This document shows, one piece after another, positions 51,518-60,826 of a stretch of DNA of 64,000 nucleotides (position 1 is its first letter; every line of letters starts with the position of its first letter). Source of the DNA: Viridibacterium sp047600765 (GTDB taxonomy: Bacteria; Pseudomonadota; Gammaproteobacteria; Burkholderiales; Rhodocyclaceae); contig JASGKF010000001.1 in the NCBI GenBank assembly GCA_047600765.1, positions 496,001 through 560,000 of the forward strand. The letters run 5' to 3'. A program made the position numbers and the translations under genes. The notes beneath the pieces were generated by a model, which was not told the origin of the DNA, did no database searches, and saw nothing but the letters and a program-made list of their open reading frames with translations.

Positions 51518-52549
51518 TCAGTCTTTGAATTGGTTCAGGAAGCGCAGGTCATTCTCGAAGAACAAGCGCAAATCATTGATGCCGTAGCGGAGCATGGCGA
51601 AGCGATCCAGGCCCATGCCGAAAGCAAAGCCGGTATAACGCTTCGCGTCGATGCCGCCGTTGGTCAGCACGTTCGGATGCACCATGCCGCAGCCAGCGAT
51701 CTCCAGCCAGCGCCCCTTGTTCGGGCCGCTCATGAAGGCGAAATCGATCTCGGCCGAAGGCTCGGTGAACGGGAAGAAGGACGGACGGAAACGCACCTGC
51801 ATGTCTTCGGTCTCGAAGAAGCGTTGCAGGAAGTCCATGATCACGCCCTTGAGCCCGGCGAAGCTGATGTTCTCGCCGACCCACAGCCCCTCGATCTGGT
51901 GGAACATCGGCGAGTGCGTCGCATCGGAGTCGACGCGATAAACGCGGCCCGGCGCAATGATGCGCAGCTCGGGCATGTCGCCACCCGCGTACTTCGCGGC
52001 GTGGGCTTGCATGGCGCGGATCTGCACAGGGCTGGTGTGCGTGCGCAGCAGCACACCCGGTGCATCCTGCAGGTAGAAGGTGTCGTGCATCGAACGCGCC
52101 GGGTGATTCTCGGGCGTGTTCAAGGCAGTGAAGTTGTGCCAGTCGCCTTCGATCTCGGGGCCATCAGCCACTTCGAAACCGATGGAGCGGAAGAGGTTCT
52201 CGAAACGCTCCAGCGTACGCATCACCGGATGCAGACCACCACTGCCGGCACTGCGGCCGGGCAAGGTCACATCCAGCGCCTCGGCTTGCAGCTGCGCCTC
52301 CAACTGGGCACTGCGCAGCGCTTCGCGGCGGGCCTCCAGCGCAGCTTCAACAGCGCTCTTGCACTGGTTGATTTCAGCGCCGGCAGCGCGACGCGCATCC
52401 GCATCGAGTTTGCCTAGGCCCTTGAGCAGTTCGGTGAGGCTGCCGCTCTTGCCAAGAAAGCGCGCCTTGACCTGGTCCAGCGCAGGCAAATCAGCCGCTG
52501 CAGCAAAGGCCTGTTGCGCTTCAGAAAGAATTTGATCGAGTTCAGTCAC
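51518..52549 (-). CDS. pheS: Phenylalanyl-tRNA synthetase alpha subunit
   Basis: The catalytic subunit is 343 aa from a GTG at 52549 ((M)TELDQILSEAQQAF). A TTG at 52573 would add 8 non-conserved residues. Class II motifs are clear: HPVMRTLERFENLFRSIGFE, FRPSFFPFTEPSAEID and GFAFGMGLDRFAMLRYGI. The N-terminal coiled coil that binds tRNA spans about residues 10-90. Confidence 0.96.
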   Translation of the reverse strand: MTELDQILSEAQQAFAAAADLPALDQVKARFLGKSGSLTELLKGLGKLDADARRAAGAEINQCKSAVEAALEARREALRSAQLEAQLQAEALDVTLPGRSAGSGGLHPVMRTLERFENLFRSIGFEVADGPEIEGDWHNFTALNTPENHPARSMHDTFYLQDAPGVLLRTHTSPVQIRAMQAHAAKYAGGDMPELRIIAPGRVYRVDSDATHSPMFHQIEGLWVGENISFAGLKGVIMDFLQRFFETEDMQVRFRPSFFPFTEPSAEIDFAFMSGPNKGRWLEIAGCGMVHPNVLTNGGIDAKRYTGFAFGMGLDRFAMLRYGINDLRLFFENDLRFLNQFKD

Positions 52550-52684
52550 AAAAAGACAGCCCGTCGAACGCAAGCATAAGCGCCGCGTTCAGCCGAATAA
52601 AACCACGTTAAGAAAACAGCACAAGACCTTGAATTTTATCGGAAGTCTTCGCCAAATGCATCGCCTAAGGCAAACCGTATGGCG

Positions 52685-52715
52685 AAAAAAAAGGAGGCCT
52701 GAGGCCTCCTTTTTT
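52685..52715 (-). terminator. Rho-independent terminator after rplT
   Basis: GGAGGCC and GGCCTCC pair around a 3-base loop and are flanked by A and T runs that extend the stem. On the minus strand it ends in eight T. It starts 14 bases after the rplT stop and separates infC-rpmI-rplT from pheST, so pheST probably has its own promoter in 52550-52684. Confidence 0.88.
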
Positions 52716-52729
52716 CATTCCTGACGGGC

Positions 52730-53086
52730 TCAGGCCAGTTTTGCGCGGGCCTGTTCGGCCAGAGCTGCAAAAGCGGGCTTGTCAAAGACAGCCAGATCAG
52801 CCAGCACCTTGCGGTCAACTTCAATGGCAGCCTTCTTGAGGCCGTTCATGAAACGGCTGTAGGTCAGGCCCAGCTCACGCGCAGCGGCGTTGATACGGGT
52901 GATCCACAACTGACGGAACTGACGCTTGCGCTGACGACGGTCGCGGTAAGCGTATTGACCGGCCTTCATCACCGCTTCCTTGGCGATGCGGTAGACCGTA
53001 GAGCGACGACCGCGGTAACCCTTGGCCTGGTTCAGAACTTTTTTGTGACGGGCGCGAGCCGTTACACCACGTTTAACTCGGGGCAT
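52730..53086 (-). CDS. rplT: 50S ribosomal protein L20
   Basis: The 118-aa basic protein begins MPRVKRGVTARARHKKVLNQ and contains YRGRRSTVYRIAKEAVMKAG. It is essential for 50S assembly. In E. coli L20 also represses its own operon by binding the mRNA. It follows rpmI by 15 bases. Confidence 0.98.
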   Translation of the reverse strand: MPRVKRGVTARARHKKVLNQAKGYRGRRSTVYRIAKEAVMKAGQYAYRDRRQRKRQFRQLWITRINAAARELGLTYSRFMNGLKKAAIEVDRKVLADLAVFDKPAFAALAEQARAKLA

Positions 53087-53101
53087 GTTTCTTCTCCTTA
53101 A

Positions 53102-53299
53102 TTAAGCGTAGGGCATCATGGCGCGGATACGATCGGTATCCGTGCTGTGAACGGCAGTCATGCCGCGCAGATGGCGCTTGTTCTTGGTGGTTTTCTTGGT
53201 CAGGATGTGGCGCTTGAACGCTTGGCCGCGCTTAATGCTGCCACCTGCGCGAACCTTGAACCGCTTGGCCGCGCCGGATTTGGTCTTCATCTTCGGCAT
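53102..53299 (-). CDS. rpmI: 50S ribosomal protein L35
   Basis: The 65-aa protein, MPKMKTKSGAAKRFKVRAGG onward, matches L35 over its full length. It lies between infC and rplT. A GGAGT site precedes the ATG. Confidence 0.98.
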   Translation of the reverse strand: MPKMKTKSGAAKRFKVRAGGSIKRGQAFKRHILTKKTTKNKRHLRGMTAVHSTDTDRIRAMMPYA

Positions 53300-53431
53300 T
53301 TGATACTCCAGTTTTTGACATGACAGCCGGTGGTCGAGCTACTTTGACGCTTGATAACCGGTCAATCACTTGTTTTGCAGCGCCTTGCGGCAGCGCTGCG
53401 AGCCGTTGCGGGCAAACATCGCCCGTAATTC
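53300..53431 (-). promoter_or_regulatory. infC-rpmI intergenic leader, possible L20 autoregulatory site
   Basis: This 132-base gap contains short self-complementary segments on the transcribed strand (for example GGGC/GCCC near 53410-53430 and AGCGC/GCGCT near 53380-53400). In E. coli the equivalent region carries the structure bound by L20. The assignment rests on position; I did not confirm a pseudoknot. Confidence 0.3.
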
Positions 53432-53953
53432 TTAAACCTTCTTCTTGGGCGCCAGCACCATGATCATCTGGCGTCCTTCCAGCTTGGGGAACTGCTCCAC
53501 TACTGCCAGTTCTTCAAGATCGGCCCTGATGCGCTCGAGCTGGCGAATGCCGAACTCCTGGTGAGCCATTTCCCGTCCGCGGAAGCGCAGAGTCACCTTG
53601 ACCTTGTCGCCTTCGCCGAGGAACTTCACCATGTTGCGCATCTTGATCTGGTAGTCGTTCTCGTCAGTCTGCGGCCGAAGCTTCACCTCTTTGACCTGGA
53701 TCTGCTTCTGCTTGAGCTTGGCTTCGTGAGCCCGCTTCTGCTCCTGATACTTGAACTTGCCGTAGTCCATCAAACGACAGACTGGCGGCTTGGCCTGCGG
53801 CGCGATCTCGACAAGATCGATTTCCGCCTCTTCAGCCATGGTCAACGCCTGCTGAATCGAAACGATGCCAAGCGGTTCGCTGTCCGGTCCTACCAACCGC
53901 ACTTCGGGAGCATTGATCTCCCGGTTGATGCGGTGCGACTTTTCCTGAGCGAT
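53432..53953 (-). CDS. infC: Translation initiation factor IF-3
   Basis: IF-3 prevents premature subunit joining and checks the start codon. The frame reads I-A-Q-E-K-S-H-R-I-N-R-E-I from an ATC codon at 53953, with GGAGA 7 bases upstream. This gives 173 aa, the normal length; the first ATG/GTG (53902) would remove conserved N-terminal residues. Rare AUU/AUC/AUA starts are the basis of IF-3 autoregulation. The body has GIVSIQQALTMAEEAEIDLV and VCRLMDYGKFKYQEQKR. Confidence 0.93.
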   Translation of the reverse strand: MAQEKSHRINREINAPEVRLVGPDSEPLGIVSIQQALTMAEEAEIDLVEIAPQAKPPVCRLMDYGKFKYQEQKRAHEAKLKQKQIQVKEVKLRPQTDENDYQIKMRNMVKFLGEGDKVKVTLRFRGREMAHQEFGIRQLERIRADLEELAVVEQFPKLEGRQMIMVLAPKKKV

Positions 53954-53981
53954 GGTCAGTTCTCCGTAAAATTCAAAAAAA

Positions 53982-55899
53982 TCAAGCGCCTGCGCCGCGT
54001 GCAGATACTTCGCGACGGAGCCGCTCGATCAGTTCGCTTACAGGCATGACGCCCAGATCCTGGCCGCCCCGTGCTCGCACGGAAACGGCACCAGCGGCCT
54101 TTTCTTTATCGCCGGCCACCAGCAGGTAGGGGTGCTTCTGCAAGCTATGTTCGCGGATTTTATAGGTAATTTTCTCGTTCCGCAAATCGGACTGCGCACG
54201 CAGGCCGGCCGCACGCAGGGCTTGCGTGACTTCGGCCACGTAATCCGCCTGCCCTTCCGAGATGTTCATCACCACTGCCTGGGTCGGCGACAGCCACAGC
54301 GGCAGCGCACCGCCGAAGTTTTCGATGAGGATACCCAGGAAGCGCTCCAGCGAGCCGAGGATCGCGCGGTGCAGCATCACAGGACGATGGCGGCTGTTGT
54401 CTTCGGCCACATATTCAGCGTCAAGGCGCTCAGGCAGCACGAAATCGAGCTGGATGGTGCCGCACTGCCAGGAACGGCCCAGCGCATCCTTGATGTGGTA
54501 TTCGACTTTCGGCCCATAGAACGCGCCTTCGCCCGGCAGCTCTTCCCACTCCTTGCCGGAGGCACGCAAAGCGGCGCGCAAGCCATCTTCAGCGCGATCC
54601 CAGGTGTCGTCCGAGCCGGCGCGCTTTTCGGGGCGCAGGGCGAGCTTCACCGCGACATCGGTAAAGCCGAAGTCCTGGTACACGCTCATCAGCAGCTGGT
54701 CGAAAGCCTTGGCCTCGGCTTCGATCTGCGCCTCGGTACAGAAGATGTGGGCATCGTCCTGCACGAAACCGCGCACACGCATCAGGCCATGCAATGCGCC
54801 GGAGGGTTCGTTGCGGTGGCAGGAGCCAAATTCGGCGAGGCGCAGAGGCAGGTCGCGGTACGAACGCAGACCATGGTTGAAGATCTGCACGTGCCCTGGG
54901 CAGTTCATGGGTTTCACGGCGTAGTCGCGCTTTTCGGACTCGGTCGTGAACATGTTGTCGCGGTAGTTATCCCAGTGGCCGGACTTTTCCCACAGCACAC
55001 GGTCCATGACCATGGGCGTGCGCACTTCGTCGTAGCCAGCCTCGATGAGGCGGCCGCGCATGTATTGCTCAACCTGCTGCCACAAGGTCCAGCCCTTGGG
55101 ATGCCAGAACACCATGCCCGGCGCCTCATCCTGCATGTGGAACAGATCGAGCTGCTTGCCGAGGCGACGGTGATCGCGCTTCTCGGCCTCTTCCAGCATG
55201 TGCAGGTAGGCCTCCAGCTCTTCCTTCTTGGCCCAGGCCGTGCCGTAGATGCGCTGCAGCTGCGCATTCTTGGCATCGCCACGCCAGTAGGCGCCGGCGA
55301 CCTTCATGAGCTTGAAGAACTTCAGCTTGCCGGTTGAACGGCACGTGCGGGCCACGACAAAGGTCGATGAAGTCACCTTCGCGATACAGCGAGATGGTCT
55401 CGCCGGAGGGAATGGCGCCAATGAGCTCAGCCTTGTAGTGCTCGCCCAGACCCTCGAAGAATTTGACCGCTTCGTCACGATCCCACTCTTCGCGCGTCAC
55501 GCGGATGTCCTTCTTTGCCAGTTCGCCCATACGCTTCTCGATGGCTTCGAGGTCTTCGGGCGTGAAGGGCCGGGAGTAGGCGAAGTCGTAATAGAAGCCG
55601 TTTTCGACGACGGGGCCGATGGTGACTTGTGCCTCTGGGAACAGTTCTTTCACCGCATAGGCCAGCAAGTGCGCCGTGGAGTGACGAATGATTTCGAGGC
55701 CATCCGCATCCTTGTCGGTAATGATCGCCAGCGCCGCATCGGTACTGATGACGTGGCTGGTATCGACCTCCTTGCCGTTTACCCGCCCGGCCAGTGCGGC
55801 CTTGGCAAGGCCGGCGCCGATCGACGCAGCAACGTCGAAAACGGACACCGGTGCATCGAAGCTGCGAACTGAACCGTCAGGAAGCGTGATGTTAGGCAT
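53982..55899 (-). CDS. thrS: Threonyl-tRNA synthetase, with an apparent single-base frameshift
   Basis: The N-terminal part begins at the ATG 55899 (MPNITLPDGSVRSFDAPVSV, the TGS domain) and runs through the editing domain to DFIDLCRGPHVP. The frame then changes and resumes as STGKLKFFKLMKVAGAYWRG, leading into the class II core (KPMNCPGHVQIF, VMLHRAILGSLERF) and anticodon domain. One extra base at 55337-55338 explains the break; without it the protein would be 638 aa, the normal length. thrS is normally essential, so a sequencing or assembly error is likely, though a real mutation is possible. Confidence 0.9.
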
Positions 55900-55940
55900 G
55901 GTGGTAACCGGCAAATAACAATCGGACAAATCGAACGGGC

Positions 55941-55972
55941 AAAAAAAAAGTGCGGACAAGCCGCACTTTTTT
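55941..55972 (-). terminator. Rho-independent terminator upstream of thrS
   Basis: AAAAAGTGCGG (55945-55955) pairs with CCGCACTTTTT around ACAAG. On the minus strand it ends in nine T (55941-55949). It follows tRNA-Val on that strand and insulates thrS; it could also act on plus-strand transcripts. Confidence 0.85.
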
Positions 55973-56073
55973 GTCTTCAGATGACGAAGTAAGAAAGCAA
56001 ATGACGTCGGCTTGATTACAGCTGCTGCTGCGTGCAAGTTCGGAACGTCATCTCAATACTCCGATCAATGTGT

Positions 56074-56150
56074 TGGTAGGCGCGATTGGACTCGAACCAA
56101 CGACCCCCACCATGTCAAGGTGGTGCTCTAACCAGCTGAGCTACGCGCCT
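56074..56150 (-). tRNA. tRNA-Val (anticodon GAC)
   Basis: The 77-base minus-strand sequence begins AGGCGCG and ends CGCGCCTACCA, with CCA encoded. The anticodon arm is CCACC-TTGACAT-GGTGG, giving GAC. The D-arm GCTCAGCTGGTTAGAGC and T-loop GTTCGAGTC are standard. Confidence 0.96.
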
Positions 56151-56210
56151 GAAGAGCTGAGCATTATAGCGGCTCTCGGCAATCTGTCAAACAAATGCGC
56201 AGCGGATTGT

Positions 56211-56762
56211 TCAGGCCGGCAAACGCAGGAAGTGCGCACGGTAGTGACGCAGCTCCTCGATGGACTCCTGGATGTCGGCCAGCGCGGTGTGCGCACCCCG
56301 CTTCTGCACGCCCTTGAAGACTTCCGGACTCCAGCGACGGGCGAGCTCCTTGAGGGTGCTGACGTCAAGATTGCGGTAGTGGAAGTAGGCTTCCAGCTGC
56401 GGCATCCAGCGCGCCATGAAGCGACGGTCCTGACAGATGGTATTGCCGCACATGGGCGAAGTCCGCGACGGCACGTACTGCTTCATCCACTCAAGCAAGG
56501 TTTGTTCGGCCGCTGCGTCATCCAGCGTGGATGCCTTGACGCGATCGATCAGGCCCGAGCGGCCGTGGGTGTTCTTGTTCCATTCATCCATGCCGTCGAG
56601 CACCGCATCCGGCTGATGCACGGCAATCACCGGGCTTTCGGCAATCGTGTTCAGCTCGGCATCGGTCACGATCATTGCCACTTCAATGACGCGATCACGG
56701 TCGGGTTCAAGGCCGGTCATCTCCATGTCCAGCCAGACGAGGTAGTTCTGGTCCTGTGCCAT
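56211..56762 (-). CDS. orn: Oligoribonuclease
   Basis: Orn degrades short RNAs and dinucleotides, including pGpG from c-di-GMP. The 183-aa protein has the DEDDh exonuclease motifs: LVWLDMEMTGLEPDRD (Asp12, Glu14), NTHGRSGLIDRVKAS, MCGNTICQDRRFMARWMP and HTALADIQESIEEL. It is divergent from the M48 protease gene. Confidence 0.97.
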   Translation of the reverse strand: MAQDQNYLVWLDMEMTGLEPDRDRVIEVAMIVTDAELNTIAESPVIAVHQPDAVLDGMDEWNKNTHGRSGLIDRVKASTLDDAAAEQTLLEWMKQYVPSRTSPMCGNTICQDRRFMARWMPQLEAYFHYRNLDVSTLKELARRWSPEVFKGVQKRGAHTALADIQESIEELRHYRAHFLRLPA

Positions 56763-56828
56763 AATCTTTCGCTGATTTTTCTAGGTGAAAGTGCGGCATT
56801 GTCGCACGCGCCATCTACCCGCTGCGCC

Positions 56829-58073
56829 ATGACTCCATCGCTTTTCAGCACCCTTTTCATCGCTGCGCTCAGCGTCAGCACATCCCTGCGCCTGTGGCTC
56901 AGCCTGCGGCAGGCCCGCCACGTCGCTGCGCACCGTGCCGCCGTACCTGCGGCATTTGCCGCCAGCATCTCGCTGGCCGACCACCAGAAGGCGGCGGACT
57001 ACACACTCGCCAAGGGGCGTCTTGGCCGCATCGACCTCGCCATTTCCACACTGTGGCTGCTGATCCTGACGCTGGCCGGCGGTTTGCAATGGCTGAGCGA
57101 TCAAGCGGCCGGACTCGTGCCGGAAACCAGCCTGTGGCACGGCGTCGTGCTGTTCGGCCTGCTCTCCGTAGCAAGTTTCGTCATCGATCTCCCCCTGTCG
57201 CTCTATTCCACCTTCCGCCTCGAAGCGCAGTTCGGCTTCAACCGCATGACGCCGGGGCTGTTCATCGTCGACACACTCAAACAGATCGGGCTGACCGCAG
57301 GGATCGGTGCTCCGGTGCTGTGGGTCGTGCTGTGGCTCATGCAAGGCATGGGGGCGAACTGGTGGCTGTGGGTCTGCGCCTTCTGGCTGGGCTTCAACCT
57401 GCTGGGCATGGTGATCTTCCCCGTCTTCATTGCCCCCCTGTTCAACAAGTTCTCGCCGCTTGATAACGACGCAGTGAAGTCCCGCGTCGAGGCCCTTCTT
57501 GCGCGCTGCGGCTTCCGCTCCAAGGGCCTCTTCGTCATGGATGGCTCGAAGCGCTCTGCGCATGGCAACGCCTATTTCACCGGCTTCGGTGCGGGCAAGC
57601 GCATCGTCTTCTTCGACACCCTGCTCGCCACGCTGACACCTGAAGAAACGGAAGCCGTGCTCGCGCACGAGCTGGGCCACTTCAAACACAAGCATCTCTG
57701 GAAGCGCATAGCCGTAATGGGTGTGGCGGTGCTCGCGCTGCTGTGGGCACTCGGCTTCTTGATGCAGCAGCCGTGGTTCTACCAAGATCTGGGGGTGACC
57801 GCACAAAGCAATGCGAACGCGCTGATCCTGTTCTCGCTGATCCTGCCCATCGTGCTTTTCCCGCTCACGCCGCTAACGAGCATGTGGTCGCGCAAACACG
57901 AGTTCGAAGCCGATGCCTATGCACGCAAGCAGACCAACTCAGCAGACCTTGTGACCGCACTGGTGAAGCTCTACAAGGAAAACGCCGCGACGCTGACACC
58001 CGACCCGCTGCACTCGCTGTTCTACGACTCGCATCCGCCCGCGTCGATCCGCATTGGTCGCCTGCAAGCGTGA
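56829..58073 (+). CDS. M48 family membrane metallopeptidase (Ste24-like)
   Basis: The ATG at 56829 (MTPSLFSTLFIAALSVS) gives 414 aa; in-frame extension runs through the tRNA and orn and is rejected. About six membrane segments surround the zinc site: VLAHELGHFKHKH (HELGH at 280-284) and SRKHEFEADAYA with the third ligand Glu. The N-terminal M48_N region and GNAYFTGFG fit Ste24/CAAX-type proteases, probably with a membrane-protein quality-control role. It overlaps rsgA by GTGA. Confidence 0.9.
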   Translation: MTPSLFSTLFIAALSVSTSLRLWLSLRQARHVAAHRAAVPAAFAASISLADHQKAADYTLAKGRLGRIDLAISTLWLLILTLAGGLQWLSDQAAGLVPETSLWHGVVLFGLLSVASFVIDLPLSLYSTFRLEAQFGFNRMTPGLFIVDTLKQIGLTAGIGAPVLWVVLWLMQGMGANWWLWVCAFWLGFNLLGMVIFPVFIAPLFNKFSPLDNDAVKSRVEALLARCGFRSKGLFVMDGSKRSAHGNAYFTGFGAGKRIVFFDTLLATLTPEETEAVLAHELGHFKHKHLWKRIAVMGVAVLALLWALGFLMQQPWFYQDLGVTAQSNANALILFSLILPIVLFPLTPLTSMWSRKHEFEADAYARKQTNSADLVTALVKLYKENAATLTPDPLHSLFYDSHPPASIRIGRLQA

Positions 58074-58945
58074 ACGGACAAATCGTCGCCGCCTTCGGGC
58101 GCCAGTACGAAGTGCTGCGTGAGGACGGTGAAGTGTCACTGTGCTTCCCGCGCGCCAAGAAGAGCAGCTTTACATGCGGTGACCGCGTGCAGCTGTCCGA
58201 GAACTGCGACGCCATCGACGAGCTGTTGCCGCGCGACAACCTGCTCTACCGAGCCGACGCCTACAAGGAAAAGTTGCTGGCGGCGAATCTCACGCAGATC
58301 GTCATCGTCGTCGCTACCGAGCCTGGCTTCAGCGACGAGCTGGTGACGCGCTGCCTCAGCGCCGCCGAATCACAAGACATCGCGGCATTGATCGTGCTCA
58401 ACAAGTGCGATCTCGGCGACAAGCTGCCGACTGCGCGCGCCGCGCTCGCGCCATTCGTGCAGATCGGCTATCCGGTGCTGGAAATGTCCGCACTGTCTGA
58501 TGTCGGCCTGCTGCGCGAGCGCCTGATCGGCCAGACAAGCCTGCTTGTGGGGCAGTCAGGCATGGGCAAATCGACGCTCACCAATGCGCTGATTCCCGAA
58601 GCCCAGGCCGCCACGCGCGAGATTTCGGAAGTGCTGGATTCCGGCAAGCACACCACCACGCACGCACGCCTGTATCCCCTGCCGGAAGGCGGCGCCTTGA
58701 TCGACAGCCCCGGCGTGCAAGTGTTCGGCCTGGCGCAACTCGGCACCGGTGAAGTGGAGGCCAGCTTCCGCGAAATCCGTGACGTGCTGGGCACCTGCCG
58801 CTTCCGCGATTGCCGCCACGAGAACGAGCCGGACTGCGCCGTACGTCTCGCTGTGGCTGAAGGCCGCATGCACCCGCGGCGCCACGCCACACTGCTGGCG
58901 CTGCTGGCCGAGAAACGCGCCGCCCGTACCGCCCTGCACAAGTAA
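58070..58945 (+). CDS. rsgA: Small ribosomal subunit biogenesis GTPase RsgA
   Basis: The GTG at 58070 overlaps the previous stop and gives 291 aa. The circularly permuted GTPase order is visible: G4 NKCD (111-114) precedes G1 GQSGMGKS (161-168) and G3 DSPGVQ. An N-terminal OB fold and the C-terminal zinc knuckle (CRFRDCRHENEPDC) are complete. It assists late 30S maturation. Proximity to orn is common in proteobacteria. Confidence 0.96.
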   Translation: MNGQIVAAFGRQYEVLREDGEVSLCFPRAKKSSFTCGDRVQLSENCDAIDELLPRDNLLYRADAYKEKLLAANLTQIVIVVATEPGFSDELVTRCLSAAESQDIAALIVLNKCDLGDKLPTARAALAPFVQIGYPVLEMSALSDVGLLRERLIGQTSLLVGQSGMGKSTLTNALIPEAQAATREISEVLDSGKHTTTHARLYPLPEGGALIDSPGVQVFGLAQLGTGEVEASFREIRDVLGTCRFRDCRHENEPDCAVRLAVAEGRMHPRRHATLLALLAEKRAARTALHK

Positions 58946-59031
58946 GCCGGCCCGGCTCAAGCCTGCATCCACCCCACCGTTAACCCTTGTTGCGCACGCT
59001 GTAGCGCACAGGCAATGCAACAGGGGAATCC

Positions 59032-59940
59032 ATGCAAGCAAGGCAGGTACGTCTGACGGGAATCGAAGCGGCAACGCCCGCCTCGCTCGCGCCACTTCAA
59101 GCCATTGAACCGCACCTGCTGCTGGTCTTTGCGCCACCGTCCCTGCTCGCCCACCCCGACCTCACCAGCCGCTTGCGCGTCGCCTTTCCGACGGCTGAAC
59201 TGGTGGGCTGCAGCACTGGCGGCGAAATCTCTTCGCAGGGCTGTCACGAACAATCCCTGCTGCTCACCGCCATCGCCTTCGAAAACCCGGGTATGCGCAT
59301 CATCAGCACCCGCGTGGCTCATGCTGACGATGCCCGCGAAGCCGGTGAACGGCTGGGCAACGCCCTGCGCCCACTGGGCGTTCGCAGCGTGCTGTGCTTT
59401 GTGCCAGGCAGTGGCATCAACGGTGCAGAACTCATCCAGGCGCTGACCCGCAGCCTGCCCGGCGCCAAGGTGGCAGGAGGCATGGCAGGCTTTTACAGCG
59501 CTGGCGAAAACGCCTGCACCCTGCACAACCTCGTGATCGCAGCGGATCAGATCGTGGCCATCGGCTTCAGCAACAGCCGCCTCACCGCCAGCGTCGCCAT
59601 CGGGCCTGCGGCAAATCTCATGACAGCGGATGTGCCCGAGGGCGCCACAGCAGCCGGCATGCATGCCGCCGCGCTGCTCGACGATGCCACGGATGTCGTC
59701 CAGGCCATTGCCAGTGCGGGCAATGAACCGGGGTTGGTGCTGCTGGTCAGCGACATGCAGCGCAAAGCTACACTCGTAGCACAGCGCAAGGATGAAATCG
59801 CGACAGTAACCGGCACGCTGGGTGACCGGCACGTGTATGCCGGCTTTTACGCCTGCGCACAGATCAGCGCAGACCCCGCAACGGGCAAGGCCGCGCTGTA
59901 CCGCCACGGCCTGAGCGTCTGCGTGCTGCGCGAAGCCTGA
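59032..59940 (+). CDS. FIST N-/C-domain sensory protein
   Basis: The 302-aa protein has the FIST N pattern AFPTAELVGCSTGGEISSQG and FVPGSGINGAELIQAL, and a FIST C-like second half. FIST domains are thought to sense small ligands in signal transduction. No output domain is attached, so it may act with a separate partner. It has no obvious operon partner; the convergent gene ends at 59965. Confidence 0.85.
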   Translation: MQARQVRLTGIEAATPASLAPLQAIEPHLLLVFAPPSLLAHPDLTSRLRVAFPTAELVGCSTGGEISSQGCHEQSLLLTAIAFENPGMRIISTRVAHADDAREAGERLGNALRPLGVRSVLCFVPGSGINGAELIQALTRSLPGAKVAGGMAGFYSAGENACTLHNLVIAADQIVAIGFSNSRLTASVAIGPAANLMTADVPEGATAAGMHAAALLDDATDVVQAIASAGNEPGLVLLVSDMQRKATLVAQRKDEIATVTGTLGDRHVYAGFYACAQISADPATGKAALYRHGLSVCVLREA

Positions 59941-59964
59941 GGCTGGCGCAGCCGCACCGCAGGA

Positions 59965-60705
59965 TCAGACGCCGTTCAACCAGTCCGGCTTGGGCAGTTC
60001 GTCGAAGGCGTGCCGCAACGATTCACCCCAACGTTGGCGCAGAGCGGCAAAGTAAGGATTGTTGGCATCGATGCTCTGATGCAGCGCGACCTTGTATTCG
60101 TCGGTGTGAACGCAGACCAGGTCCAGCGGCAGACCGACTGACAGGTTGGACTTGATCGTCGAGTCCATCGAGATCAGCGCGCATTTCACCGCATCGTCCA
60201 TCGCCGTCTTGCGCGTGATGGTGCGATCGATGATGGGCTTGCCGTACTTCGACTCACCCACCTGGAAGTAAGTCGTCTCGGTCGTCGCCTCGATGAAATT
60301 GCCGGCGGCATACACCGTGAAGAGTCGCGGCGGCTCACCCTTGATCTGCCCACCCAGGATGATGGATGCATTGAACTCGATGCTGAAGGCCGCGAGCCCT
60401 TCAGCGTCGCGCTGATGCACGGCACGCAGCGTGTCGCCGACGTGGCGCGCAGCGGCAAACATGTCGGGCACGTTGTAGAGGCTCTCGACATCGTCGCCTG
60501 CATTGAGACGTGACTTGAGCATCGACACCATGGCTTGCGTCACGGCGAGATTGCCCGAAGTCATCAGCACCAGCACACGTTCGCCCGACTGCTCGAAGAT
60601 GAAAGTCTTGCGGAAGGTGCTGATGTGATCGACCCCCGCATTGGTGCGCGAGTCGGAGAGAAAAACCATGCCTGCATCCAGCAGCAGGCCTACACAGTAG
60701 GTCAT
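59965..60705 (-). CDS. Anbu-type proteasome-like peptidase
   Basis: The ATG at 60705 gives 246 aa beginning MTYCVGLLLDAGMVFLSDSR, continuing TNAG. This N-terminus matches Anbu (ancestral beta subunit), an Ntn-hydrolase fold related to HslV and the 20S proteasome, with Thr2 the likely nucleophile. FSIEFNASIILGGQIKGEPP and the helical core are consistent. The next two minus-strand genes upstream (alpha-E and ATP-grasp) are its usual partners; the common transglutaminase-like gene is absent. Confidence 0.88.
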   Translation of the reverse strand: MTYCVGLLLDAGMVFLSDSRTNAGVDHISTFRKTFIFEQSGERVLVLMTSGNLAVTQAMVSMLKSRLNAGDDVESLYNVPDMFAAARHVGDTLRAVHQRDAEGLAAFSIEFNASIILGGQIKGEPPRLFTVYAAGNFIEATTETTYFQVGESKYGKPIIDRTITRKTAMDDAVKCALISMDSTIKSNLSVGLPLDLVCVHTDEYKVALHQSIDANNPYFAALRQRWGESLRHAFDELPKPDWLNGV

Positions 60706-60795
60706 GCGAAAACCCGTCTTCAGAAATTGTGACCGGAGCTGGCGCGCCATGCGCTGAGCCAGCTGCAACAGCCCGAAGTGTAGACCGCCCTTGCC

Positions 60796-60816
60796 GCGAA
60801 CGCGAAAACCGTTCGC
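60796..60816 (-). other. Intercistronic hairpin between the alpha-E and Anbu genes
   Basis: GCGAACG and CGTTCGC pair perfectly around a 7-base loop. It lies in the 121-base gap between the two genes and has no T-run. It may modulate read-through or mRNA decay. Confidence 0.35.
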
Positions 60817-60826
60817 AGCAAGAGCC

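Noticed and set aside
52665..52718. 17-codon reading frame with two Phe codons before pheS, suggesting a pheM-like attenuator leader peptide
   Set aside because: The frame runs through the rplT terminator stem itself, and the Phe codons come from its T-run. No alternative antiterminator upstream of the stem was found.
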